A stretch of 64,000 nt of DNA. It comes from Bacillus sp. NP157. GTDB lineage: Bacteria > Pseudomonadota > Gammaproteobacteria > Xanthomonadales > Rhodanobacteraceae. A model generated the notes under the pieces. It was not told the origin of the DNA. It saw only the letters and a program-made list of their open reading frames with translations, and did no database searches. The stretch covers positions 1,550,001 through 1,614,000 of the forward strand of contig CP076546.1 in the NCBI GenBank assembly GCA_018889975.1. Reading direction: 5' to 3'. A program made the position numbers and the translations under genes. Of the stretch, positions 1-7,652 are shown in pieces; within the stretch, counting starts at the first letter, position 1, and each line of letters starts with the position of its first letter.

Positions 1-384
1 CGGCTCGACGCCCATCGCCTTGTGCTGGTTCGGGTAACGCAGGTTGCAGTCGATCAACAGGCTGGTCTTGGATTCGTCGAAAGCGAACGCGGTGGCTAGG
101 TTGCGCGAGACGAAGCTGCCGCCCGATCGCGGGCTCACGGCCGCCACCAGGGTGATGAAGTTGCTGTCGCCGCCCATCTCGAGCAGGCGCGTGCGGATGC
201 CGCGAAAGGCGTCGGACTGCTGGCGGACGGACTCTTCGCGATGGATGAGCCGCTTACGCTCGCAGTCGATCGGCGCCAGCGTGCCGGTCTCCTCGCGCAT
301 CCGCGCGATCGAGTGGTTCGGCGTCGCCTGGGATTCGTGGTGCGTGGCGACCACGTCGCCCAGCTCGATGTTGTTCACGGCCAT
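1..384 (-). CDS. Tyrosine-protein kinase-like ATPase of polysaccharide export (partial)
   Basis: This reading frame starts at ATG 384 and runs off the left edge, so only the first 128 residues are seen. They resemble cytoplasmic BY-kinase/CpsD-type ATPases that work with a Wzz-like chain-length protein in exopolysaccharide export: a Wzz-neighbour position, a segment SPRSGGSFVSRNLA where the Walker A loop should lie, and a Walker A'-like strand ending LLIDCNLRYPNQHK. The P-loop lacks the usual GK(S/T), so nucleotide binding may be altered or lost. The gene lies 9 nt downstream of the chain-length gene on the same strand and is surely co-transcribed with it. Assignment to the family is by motif and context; kinase activity is uncertain. 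Confidence 0.75.
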   Translation of the reverse strand, partial: MAVNNIELGDVVATHHESQATPNHSIARMREETGTLAPIDCERKRLIHREESVRQQSDAFRGIRTRLLEMGGDSNFITLVAAVSPRSGGSFVSRNLATAFAFDESKTSLLIDCNLRYPNQHKAMGVEP

Positions 385-393
385 GTCTCGTCC

Positions 394-1932
394 TCAGCCC
401 TTCAGGCGCAGCCAGATCACAAGGAGGTAAACCATGCCGACCCCGAACACGATCGTGGCCAGCATCATGTTCTGCAGGTGGCTGCGGCGACGGTCGCGCG
501 GGGTGGGATAGAACGGGATGGACGCGAGCACCGGGAAGCCGGTGGCACGCTCCAGCTGGGCCACCGAACGCACGCGCGGATCGAAGCGGGCGACCATGAA
601 CAGCAGGCCCAGCGGCACGGCCACGGCGAGCGCAAGCCCGGCCAGGCCAAAGTGCATGAAGCGCAGGCCCGACGGCACCAGCGGCATCACCGCCGGGTTC
701 TGCACCAGGAAGGTCAGGCCGCGCTGCTCGGCGTCCAGGTTCATCGACACGCGGGCGTTCTCGCGGCGCTTCAGCAGGTCCTGGTAGACGTCGCGATTTA
801 CGTTGTAGTCGCGGGTGAGCTCGGCCACCACGTTCTCGGAATTGGCGATGCGCTTGCTGCGCTCCAGCTCCGAGGCGAGCATCGATTCACTGGCGCTGAC
901 CCGCGCGGCGCTCGCCGCGGCATCGCCACGCGTCTGCACCAGCTGGATGCGCATCTGCTGGTAAACCGGGTTCATCGCGATGTTGTGGTCCACCGGCGTG
1001 CCGCTGCCGAGCGCGCGCTGCGCATCCGACGAGGCCATCTGCTTGCGCACGTCTTCGATCTGGTGGCGCAGGCGGATCACGTCCGGGTAGTCATCGGTGT
1101 AGTTGAGCAGCAGCTTGTCGAGCTGGCCCTGCAGGTCGGCCAGCTGGGTCTGGTAGACGCCGCCGACGGTCTGCACCGCGTTGACTTCGGATTCGCCGTT
1201 GAGCTGGGACGAGATGGCCGAGGCCTGCGACAGCTTCTGCATGTAGTCCATGCGGTTGCTTTCGATCTGCGTGCGCAGCTGGCTGATCCGCGAATTGGTG
1301 TCGACTTCGCTGCCGGGGCGCGCATCCGCATTGGCTTCACGGTAGGCCTTGAGCTTGTCTTCGGCGTCGGTGAGCTTGCTGCGATACGCCTCGACCTGGC
1401 TGTTGATGAATTCATACGCCTCGCGGCTCTCGCGCTGCTTGGAGGCCAGGCTCTCGCTGATGAACAGTTCGCCGAACGCACGCGTCACCGCGAAGGCGCG
1501 GCGCGGGTCGGAGTCGAAATAGGTGATGGTGATGAGGTTGTCGCGGGTGTTGATGATCTTCGTCCGCGACTTGATGCCCTCGACGAGCTTGTCGCGTTCG
1601 ATCGGCGAGGGGTTGGACGCGGTCCAGCCACCCGTGGCCAGCACCTGGTCGAGCACTGGCTGGCTGAAGATCACGTCGCGGGCGATGCCGGCGCGGTTCT
1701 TGGTGCCGGTGGCGGAGGCGGCGCCTTCCATCAGCGGGGTGATGATGCTGGACTCCTGGGCCAGGATCGTCACCGACGCCTCGTACTTCTTCGGCCACAG
1801 CATGCCCACGACCAGCGCGACCAGCGCGATCGCGGCGAACACCAGGCCCATGGTGATGCGGCGCCTGCGCGCCTCGCCCACCAGCGCGGGAAGCATCCCC
1901 GCAAACGGTACGACTTCCGAACTCATCGACAT
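394..1932 (-). CDS. Polysaccharide chain-length determinant (Wzz/GumC/EpsF-type PCP)
   Basis: A 512-residue inner-membrane polysaccharide co-polymerase. Residues about 28-47 form the first membrane helix ending in LWPKKYEAS, the typical Wzz entry to the periplasm. A long coiled-coil-rich periplasmic region follows (about 150-400), then the second membrane segment near 430-455 after a proline-rich LVPSGL stretch, and a third hydrophobic helix at the C-terminus. Length and topology fit the EpsF/GumC group, which lacks a fused kinase domain; the kinase-like partner is encoded next door. ATG 1932 has an AAGGGG ribosome site. It stands between the Wza-like lipoprotein gene and the kinase-like gene, so its job is setting chain length or export of an exopolysaccharide. 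Confidence 0.88.
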   Translation of the reverse strand: MSMSSEVVPFAGMLPALVGEARRRRITMGLVFAAIALVALVVGMLWPKKYEASVTILAQESSIITPLMEGAASATGTKNRAGIARDVIFSQPVLDQVLATGGWTASNPSPIERDKLVEGIKSRTKIINTRDNLITITYFDSDPRRAFAVTRAFGELFISESLASKQRESREAYEFINSQVEAYRSKLTDAEDKLKAYREANADARPGSEVDTNSRISQLRTQIESNRMDYMQKLSQASAISSQLNGESEVNAVQTVGGVYQTQLADLQGQLDKLLLNYTDDYPDVIRLRHQIEDVRKQMASSDAQRALGSGTPVDHNIAMNPVYQQMRIQLVQTRGDAAASAARVSASESMLASELERSKRIANSENVVAELTRDYNVNRDVYQDLLKRRENARVSMNLDAEQRGLTFLVQNPAVMPLVPSGLRFMHFGLAGLALAVAVPLGLLFMVARFDPRVRSVAQLERATGFPVLASIPFYPTPRDRRRSHLQNMMLATIVFGVGMVYLLVIWLRLKG

Positions 1933-1964
1933 AACCCCTTGCCACCGGCAGCGCCGGCGGTCGG

Positions 1965-2588
1965 TCAGAAAGCGCGTTGCGGAACGGTGATGACGTCGCC
2001 CGGCTGCACCGGGTAGTTGTTGCCGAGGTCACCCTGCTGCAGGATCTTTTCCAGGTGCACGGAGTACGCCTGGGTGTCGCCCTTCGCGTCGTGCCGATAC
2101 AGCTCGGTGCGATCCGGTGCGGCGAATTCCGTGGTGCCGCCCGCGGCGAGCACGGCGTCGAGCACGGTCATGCCCTGCCGGTACGGGATCGAGATCGGGC
2201 TGCGCACCGCGCCGGTGACACGCACGCGGGAGAGGTATTCGTGGCTGCGCAGGGCGGTGAGGATCACGGCCACCTGCGGGTCACGGATGTACTGGGCAAG
2301 CTTCTGCTGGATCTCGGCGCCGACCTGGTCGGTGCTGCGGCCACCGGCGGCGACGTCGCCGACCAGCGGCACCGTGATCTTTCCGTCCGGCCGGACCGGC
2401 ACGCTCACGCTGAGGTCCGGGTTGTGCCAGACGGTGATCTGCAGCTGGTCATCCACCCCGATCAGGTAGGACGGCACGACGGGACTTTCCGCGTCGGCCT
2501 TCGGCGGTGGCAGCGAGCTTCCACCCGTGGCGCAGGCGGCCAGTTGCACGGCTGCGATAAGTACGGCGATGCGATTCCAACGCTTCAT
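1965..2588 (-). CDS. Wza/EpsE-type outer-membrane polysaccharide export lipoprotein
   Basis: A 207-residue lipoprotein. The N-terminus MKRWNRIAVLIAAVQLAAC is a lipoprotein signal with lipobox LAAC. The mature part has a Poly_export domain (YLIGVDDQLQITVWHNPDLS, then RPDGKITVPLVGDV) followed by one SLBB-like beta-grasp domain (VRVTGAVRSPISIPYRQGMTV). It should form the outer-membrane export ring for the polysaccharide handled by the two genes downstream. An in-frame ATG at 2597 would add only three residues; 2588 is preferred because it begins a clean signal peptide. Its 5' end faces a divergent YdcF-like gene, leaving about 150 bp for promoters. It is probably the first gene of this minus-strand operon. 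Confidence 0.88.
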   Translation of the reverse strand: MKRWNRIAVLIAAVQLAACATGGSSLPPPKADAESPVVPSYLIGVDDQLQITVWHNPDLSVSVPVRPDGKITVPLVGDVAAGGRSTDQVGAEIQQKLAQYIRDPQVAVILTALRSHEYLSRVRVTGAVRSPISIPYRQGMTVLDAVLAAGGTTEFAAPDRTELYRHDAKGDTQAYSVHLEKILQQGDLGNNYPVQPGDVITVPQRAF

Positions 2589-2742
2589 GATGTCCATCCG
2601 CCCCTGTGGCTTCACGGTCGGTATGGTCACTTCAAAGGGTGGTCGCGTACATTCAACAGCCCGCCTATGCCATTCGACCGACGGTGCGGATTCGCGATCT
2701 GCGCGATGATCAATGCCCCCCGCGCATGCGGCGAAGGGACGA

Positions 2743-3483
2743 ATGGCTGGGCCTGTGGACATGCTTTCGCACCTGCTGCATCCCGCGGTGCAGGCGCTGC
2801 TGGTCGGGTTGCTGGCCGTGCTTTGCGTGGTGGCCCGCCGGCCGCGCGCGGCGCTTGCCGCCGGCCTGTTCGCCATCGCATGGGTCTGGGTCGCATCCTC
2901 GCCCGCGGTCGCCCTGCACCTGCGCCAGGGGCTGGTCACGCCCGCTAGCCCAGCGCCAGCGCGGGCCGACGCCATCGTGGTGCTCGGCGGCGGCAAGCTG
3001 CCGGACGGACCGTGGGCGCTGGCCGGCAGTCGCGCAGGCACCGGGCTGGGGCTGTGGCGCGAAGGCTATGCGCCGATCCTGCTGGTGTCGGGCAGCGACC
3101 AGGCCCGCACACTGGCAGCGGGTTACACGATCTCGGGCGTACCGCCGGCCGACCTGCGGATCGAAGCGAAAAGCCGCAACACGCATGAGAACGCGCTCAA
3201 TACGGCCGCACTGCTGCGTGCCGATGGGCGCAGCGCGATCCTGCTGGTGACCTCGCCGATCCATATGCGCCGGGCGGCGGCGTCGTTTCGGCACGAAGGC
3301 ATCCAGGTGTCCGCGGTGCCAGCGGCCGACGACGACCGCGTCCTGCTGACCGATGCCGCTGGCTGGTTACCGCGGCGCGAAGCCCTGACCCTGACCGCGC
3401 GCTGCCTGCGCGAGTACGTGGCGCTGTGGGTCTATGGCCACCGTGGCTGGATCCGGCAGCCCGATGGCCACGGGCAGGCCTAG
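2743..3483 (+). CDS. YdcF-like DUF218 membrane-anchored protein
   Basis: A 246-residue protein with two N-terminal hydrophobic segments (about residues 10-55) and a DUF218 domain that opens with DAIVVLGGGK and includes SRNTHENALNT and LLVTSPIHMRRA, all typical of the YdcF/SanA family. Family members are linked to cell-envelope and polysaccharide work, but the reaction is not established. ATG 2743 has GAAGGG four bases upstream; an in-frame ATG at 2713 has no good ribosome site. It is divergent from the polysaccharide export genes, a common arrangement. Its TAG stop overlaps the stop of the convergent DUF2384-like gene by 4 bp (CTAG). Confidence 0.8.
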   Translation: MAGPVDMLSHLLHPAVQALLVGLLAVLCVVARRPRAALAAGLFAIAWVWVASSPAVALHLRQGLVTPASPAPARADAIVVLGGGKLPDGPWALAGSRAGTGLGLWREGYAPILLVSGSDQARTLAAGYTISGVPPADLRIEAKSRNTHENALNTAALLRADGRSAILLVTSPIHMRRAAASFRHEGIQVSAVPAADDDRVLLTDAAGWLPRREALTLTARCLREYVALWVYGHRGWIRQPDGHGQA

Positions 3484-3770
3484 AGCGCGGCGACCATCCC
3501 GAGCTGCTTGTAGACGACATGGTCCCAGACCGCGTCGATATCGCCTTCGGCGAGCATGTCGCAGGCGCTGCGCCCGGCGAAGGCGCGTTGCGGCATCACC
3601 AGCCAGCGTGCCGCGCGCTGGCGGTCGCCTGTGCAGCTCAGCACCAGCTGGGCCAGCGGCGGATGGGTGGTTTCCAGGGCGTCCAGCGTACGGCCGATGG
3701 CGGCTTCGCGCGCGTCATGCAGGCGGGTCAGTTCGGTGGACAGTTCGGCAAAGCTGGGCGGCTGTGGCAT
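3480..3770 (-). CDS. Small MbcA/ParS/Xre-type (DUF2384-like) protein
   Basis: A 96-residue protein starting at MPQPPSFAEL. The C-terminal half reads GDRQRAARWLVMPQRAFAGR then SACDMLAEGDIDAVWDHV, which matches the pattern of the antitoxin/toxin-binding domain called MbcA/ParS/Xre (DUF2384): aaRWL-x2-P-x2-A-x-GR-x4-ML-x-eG. Such proteins usually pair with a RES-domain toxin, but no RES gene adjoins it. It may be a stand-alone regulator. A longer frame reaching 3851 exists, but the extension is arginine/threonine-rich and unlike the family, so ATG 3770 is chosen. Function beyond the domain match is inference. Confidence 0.68.
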   Translation of the reverse strand: MPQPPSFAELSTELTRLHDAREAAIGRTLDALETTHPPLAQLVLSCTGDRQRAARWLVMPQRAFAGRSACDMLAEGDIDAVWDHVVYKQLGMVAAL

Positions 3771-3862
3771 GGCGGAAGGCTTCCGGTGGACCGTTAGGGA
3801 AAACCTAGTCCCCGGCGTCCGGGTCATGCTTGTACGGGCTTCCTGCACCACCCACGGGGTTG

Positions 3863-4177
3863 CTATGGATCGCCCGTCTCGATCTGCAGGGTGGTCTTGC
3901 TGTCGCGCCGGACCAGGCCCGGGCCGAACTGGGTGACCTTCCCGTCCTGCAGCACAACGGTGTAGTCCTTATGGGAGAACGAGAAGCGGCTGGGCCGGCG
4001 CTCGAGCCAGCTCATCACCTCGAAACCGATGATGCTGCGATCGGAGTCGGGAGGGCCCAGGCGGTCCAGCACGGCTTCGCGGCTGGCACCGACTTCGAGC
4101 CGGGAGACTTTCGCGGCCATGCCCTGGCAACCGGCCAGCCCGGCCGCGAGAACGGCTACGACGATAAATCGTTTCAT
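3863..4177 (-). CDS. Small exported lipoprotein, SmpA/OmlA-like fold
   Basis: A 104-residue predicted lipoprotein: MKRFIVVAVLAAGLAGC is a signal peptide with lipobox LAGC. The mature region has LEVGASREAVLDRLGPPD followed by short beta strands (DYTVVLQDGKVTQFG). That helix-GPPD-strand order resembles the SmpA/OmlA (BamE-like) and outer-membrane assembly lipoprotein folds, in which a loop follows a conserved G-x-P. It is monocistronic here, sitting between the DUF2384-like gene and the divergent antiporter gene. The start at 4177 is set by the signal peptide; an upstream in-frame ATG at 4225 would bury it. Specific function unknown. Confidence 0.75.
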   Translation of the reverse strand: MKRFIVVAVLAAGLAGCQGMAAKVSRLEVGASREAVLDRLGPPDSDRSIIGFEVMSWLERRPSRFSFSHKDYTVVLQDGKVTQFGPGLVRRDSKTTLQIETGDP

Positions 4178-4268
4178 CCCAACCCCGCGTGGAAGGTACC
4201 GCTGGATGGTAACCCACGCTCGCAAAACGATGCGACATTAAGGGGGTCGATACCCGGGGGACCCCACC

Positions 4269-5801
4269 ATGGCACTGTTCGAAGGCATGATCCTGCTGTC
4301 CCTGCTGGCGGTCGTGCTGCTGCGGGTGACCCGCGCCCTCGCCTTGCCCTACCCGACCGTGCTGGCGGCGGCCGGCACCCTGGTGGCCGCGCTGCCGTGG
4401 GCGCCGCATATCGGCATCGATCCGCACCTGGCCCTGGTGCTGTTCATCGCGCCGGTGCTGCTCGACGCCGGCTTCGACATGCCGCCGCGGACCGTGCGCC
4501 GGTTCTGGGTGCCGACGGTGTCGCTGGCCGCGGTCGCCGTGGTCCTGACCACGGCGGCGGTGGCGTGGCTCGGGGTCGCCTGGGGCGGCATGTCGCTGGC
4601 GGTTGCCGTGGCCCTGGGCGCGATCGTCTCGCCACCGGATGCCGGCGCCGCCACGGCGATGCTGTCGCGCCTGAACCTCCCGCGCCGCACGGTGCAGGTG
4701 CTCACCGCCGAAAGCCTGCTCAACGACGCCACCGCCCTGCTGATCTTCGGCGTGGCGGTGCGCACGGCGCTGGCGCCCGACGGCCTGGCCCAGACCCTGC
4801 CCCTGCTCCTGCTCGCCGTGCCCGGCGGCCTGGCGCTGGGCTGGATCCTCGGCCGGCTGTTCGTCTACCTGTCGCGCGAGCTGCGCGGGACGCTGAGCGC
4901 CACGCTCTCGCAGTTCGCCGCGGTGTTCGGCATCTGGCTGGTCGCGGAATACCTGCATGTCTCCGCGATCCTCTGCGTGGTCGCCTTCGCCATGACCATC
5001 GCCCATGTGCTTCCGGGCGAAACGCCGCCGCGCGACCGCTTGCACGCGTACTCGGTGTGGGCGGCGGTGGTGTTCATCTCCAACGTCATCGCCTTCCTGC
5101 TCGTGGGCCTGCAGGCGCGGACGATCGTCGAACGCATGCCGGGCCCGGCGCTTGGCCATGCGCTCTGGTTCGCCCTCGCCGCACTGGGCGTCTGCATCGG
5201 CGTGCGCTTCGCCTGGGTGATGGTCTACAACTGGCTGCTGCGCCGGTTCCGCACCAGCCAGCCGAACCCCACGCCGCAGCAAGGCCTGGTGGTGGCCTGG
5301 TGCGGCATGCGCGGCCTGGTCACCCTCGCCACGGCGCTCGGCCTGCCGGATGCCTTCCCGCAACGCGACCTCATCGTCCTCACCGCGTTCGCCGTCACCG
5401 TCGGCACGCTGGTGTTCCAGGGCACGACGCTGGCGTGGCTGGTGCGCTTCCTGAAATTCAGTCGCGACACCACGCTGCGCGACGACGCCTCGAAGGTGCG
5501 CCTGCATTTGCTCGATGCCGCCGAGGCGACGCTCGACGGCGAGAACGATGACGTTGCGCGCCGCGTCCACGAGTACTACGCCGATGCGCGCCACGAAGCG
5601 GAAGCGGGCCGCAGCCCGATCGCCGGTACGCGCATGGCCGAATTGAAGCGCAAGGGCCTGCAGGCGAAGCGAAAGCTGCTGCTGGAGATGCGCGCAAAAG
5701 GCGAGATCGAAGACGACGTATTCCATTTGCTCGAGAACGAGCTGGACTGGTCGGAGCTTGCCGTGACCAACCCCGACGATCGGGAGATCGTCGAGGGTTG
5801 A
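4269..5801 (+). CDS. Na+/H+ antiporter, CPA1 (NhaP/NHE) family
   Basis: A 510-residue integral membrane antiporter with about 11-12 membrane helices across residues 1-400 and a charged cytoplasmic tail (about 400-510). Family hallmarks seen are ALGAIVSPPDAGAATAML and LLNDATALLIFGVAV, the ion-binding ND region of CPA1 exchangers, and a late helix GLVVAWCGMRGLVTLATALG with the conserved G-MRG-V motif. It exchanges protons for Na+ (or K+/Li+) across the inner membrane for pH and salt homeostasis. The start ATG 4269 follows a short GC-rich leader. It is probably transcribed alone; the next gene is convergent. The ion preference cannot be read from the sequence. Confidence 0.88.
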   Translation: MALFEGMILLSLLAVVLLRVTRALALPYPTVLAAAGTLVAALPWAPHIGIDPHLALVLFIAPVLLDAGFDMPPRTVRRFWVPTVSLAAVAVVLTTAAVAWLGVAWGGMSLAVAVALGAIVSPPDAGAATAMLSRLNLPRRTVQVLTAESLLNDATALLIFGVAVRTALAPDGLAQTLPLLLLAVPGGLALGWILGRLFVYLSRELRGTLSATLSQFAAVFGIWLVAEYLHVSAILCVVAFAMTIAHVLPGETPPRDRLHAYSVWAAVVFISNVIAFLLVGLQARTIVERMPGPALGHALWFALAALGVCIGVRFAWVMVYNWLLRRFRTSQPNPTPQQGLVVAWCGMRGLVTLATALGLPDAFPQRDLIVLTAFAVTVGTLVFQGTTLAWLVRFLKFSRDTTLRDDASKVRLHLLDAAEATLDGENDDVARRVHEYYADARHEAEAGRSPIAGTRMAELKRKGLQAKRKLLLEMRAKGEIEDDVFHLLENELDWSELAVTNPDDREIVEG

Positions 5802-5810
5802 GCGCGCTCG

Positions 5811-6260
5811 TCAGTGGACGGTCGACGGAACCGCGGGTGCCTGGCCGACCGGCTTGCCGTGCGGATCGACGACGTGGCCGTTTGCATCGGTGTCGTGGTT
5901 GGCCGCGTTGCGGACGCGGTTGGTCACGCCGGCCGGTGATTGCACACCCGTGGCCGGCTGGACCGGAGCAAGGCCGCGTTCGGTCGCACCGGCGTCGGAC
6001 GCTGGCTGCACCGGCACCGATGCGCCGTTACCGTGCACGGGCGCGGACGCCGGGTTTGCCTGCATCGACGACGGCGGCGTCGCGGGCATGGGCGCTGCCG
6101 GCATTGGTGCGGGCGTGGCGGCAGGCGTCGGTGCGGCCGGCATGGCGGACGGTGCGGTGGCCTGTGCCTTCGGTTTCGCGGGCACGTTGCCCGGCGGAGG
6201 CGCCTGCGCCGCGACCGAAGTAGCGACGGCAAGCGCGGCAAGTGCGATCAGGTAACGCAT
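5811..6260 (-). CDS. Exported Pro/Ala-rich low-complexity protein
   Basis: A 149-residue protein with a clear Sec signal peptide (MRYLIALAALAVATSVAAQA) and a strong ribosome site (AAGGAG) before ATG 6260. The mature protein is dominated by short Ala-Pro-Met repeats (for example PAAPTPAATPAPMPAAPMPA), then a less repetitive C-terminus with NAANHDTDANGHVVDPHGKP. It is likely disordered and periplasmic or envelope-associated. No enzyme motif is present and no family is recognised. It converges with the antiporter gene, with only 9 bp between the two stops. Low-complexity sequences like this vary quickly between strains. Confidence 0.65.
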   Translation of the reverse strand: MRYLIALAALAVATSVAAQAPPPGNVPAKPKAQATAPSAMPAAPTPAATPAPMPAAPMPATPPSSMQANPASAPVHGNGASVPVQPASDAGATERGLAPVQPATGVQSPAGVTNRVRNAANHDTDANGHVVDPHGKPVGQAPAVPSTVH

Positions 6261-6375
6261 GGCAACTCCTTGCGAACGCGCCGCAGCGGCGGCGCCATGC
6301 GAGCAAGCTAGCCCGGCCGATGTGAACGGCCTGCGTGCCTGCTAGGCTTTGCCCTTTCCATCCCGGAGACACCCG

Positions 6376-6738
6376 ATGCTGCTTGCCGTCATGTTTGCCC
6401 TCGCCGGAACCGATGGCCTGGACGCGCGGATCCAGGCGGCCAAGGCGCTGGAAGCCAAAGCCGACGGCAAGGCCTACCAGGCGAAGCTATGGGACGGGAT
6501 CGGCAACCCGGCGACGGATGCCCTGAAAAGCTGCATCGCGAGCAACGCGCCGGCCGACAAGCAGCCGTTCACGCTGGTCGCGACGGTGGATGCCAAGGGC
6601 CACCCGACCGATGTCGCGGTGCGTCCGGCGACGCCGGTGGCCAACTGCTTCGCCGGCCAGTTCGCCGTGTGGACGCTGCCGGTGCCACCGAAGGCACCGG
6701 CGCCCTATCCGATCGAAATCGATGTGTCGATGGATTAG
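6376..6738 (+). CDS. Small exported hypothetical protein
   Basis: A 120-residue protein beginning MLLAVMFALAGTDG, a short hydrophobic start that may be a signal peptide. It continues with an Ala/Lys-rich helix and a beta-rich half containing two cysteines (LKSCIASN and VANCFAGQF) and TLVATVDAKGHPTDVAVRPA, a pattern similar to TonB/energy-transducer C-terminal or AgmX-type domains with paired cysteines. ATG 6376 is preceded by CGGAGA at good spacing. Its TAG stop overlaps the stop of the convergent aldo/keto reductase by 4 bp. The family resemblance is weak and no function is assigned. Confidence 0.6.
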   Translation: MLLAVMFALAGTDGLDARIQAAKALEAKADGKAYQAKLWDGIGNPATDALKSCIASNAPADKQPFTLVATVDAKGHPTDVAVRPATPVANCFAGQFAVWTLPVPPKAPAPYPIEIDVSMD

Positions 6739-7565
6739 TTGAGCTCGTCCGGATCCGGGCCCATCCGGTTGCCGCTGTCGAGCTTCGCGATGGCGGCCAT
6801 CTCGTCCGGCGACAGTTCGAAGTCGAACACGTCGATGTTCTCCGCGATGCGCTCGGGCGTCACCGACTTCGGGATCACCATGTGGCCGAGCTGCACGTGC
6901 CAGCGCAGCACCACCTGGGCCGGCGACTTGCCGTGCTTCTTGCCCAGCGCGACCAGCGTGTCGTTCTTCAGCAGGTCACCGCCCTGGCCTAGCGGGCTCC
7001 AGGCTTCGGTGATCACCTTATGCTTGCGGTTCGCGGCGACGACATCGTCCTGCGCGAAGTCCGGATGCAGCTCGACCTGGTTTACCACAGGGGCGACGCC
7101 GGTTTCCCTGACGATCCGGTCGAGGTGGGCGGGCTGGAAGTTCGACACGCCGATCGAACGGATGCGGCCTTCGTCGCGCAGGCGGATGAACGCTTTCCAG
7201 GTGTCGACGTAACGATCCTTCTTCGGCGTCGGCCAGTGGATGAGGTACATGTCGACGTAATCGACGCCGAGCTTCTTCACGCTCGTGTCGAACGCACGCA
7301 GCGTCTCGTCGAAACCCTGCTCCGAGTTCCACAGCTTGGTAGTGAGGAAGATATCGCTGCGCGCGACGCCGGAGCCTTCGATGCCCTGGCGCACGCCTTC
7401 TTCGTTCTTGTAGATCGCCGCGGTGTCGAGCGAGCGATAACCCGCCTTCAGCGCGGTGTCGACGGCTTTGGCCGTCTCTGCGTTCGGGATCTGGAAGACA
7501 CCGAAGCCGAGCTGCGGTGCCTTGTGACCATCGTTGAGGTCGAGAAGGGGAACGGTCTTGGACAT
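6735..7565 (-). CDS. Aldo/keto reductase (2,5-diketo-D-gluconate reductase-like)
   Basis: A 276-residue NADPH-dependent oxidoreductase of the AKR superfamily. The TIM-barrel catalytic tetrad is visible: Asp in GYRSLDTAAIYKNEEGV with its Tyr, Lys in FLTTKLWN, and His in MYLIHWPTP. The cofactor-binding end has VIPKSVTPERIAENIDVFDF. Length and motifs fit the bacterial AKR5/DkgA-type group, which reduces 2,5-diketo-gluconate, methylglyoxal and other small carbonyls. ATG 7565 is supported by AGGAGC upstream on the coding strand. It seems to be a single-gene unit. The true substrate cannot be told from sequence. Confidence 0.87.
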   Translation of the reverse strand: MSKTVPLLDLNDGHKAPQLGFGVFQIPNAETAKAVDTALKAGYRSLDTAAIYKNEEGVRQGIEGSGVARSDIFLTTKLWNSEQGFDETLRAFDTSVKKLGVDYVDMYLIHWPTPKKDRYVDTWKAFIRLRDEGRIRSIGVSNFQPAHLDRIVRETGVAPVVNQVELHPDFAQDDVVAANRKHKVITEAWSPLGQGGDLLKNDTLVALGKKHGKSPAQVVLRWHVQLGHMVIPKSVTPERIAENIDVFDFELSPDEMAAIAKLDSGNRMGPDPDELN

Positions 7566-7652
7566 GCCATGCTCCTGCTTTTCTTGGGGGACCACCCGAT
7601 ATCATCTCGGATGGCCCCGCATGCAGGGCGTGATGGCAGCCTGTGCAGCCGC

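Noticed and set aside
241-2016. A 591-codon plus-strand frame opposite the polysaccharide genes
   Set aside because: It is antisense to two well-supported genes and its product is rich in His, Arg, Gln and Ala in the way typical of reverse reading of GC-rich genes.
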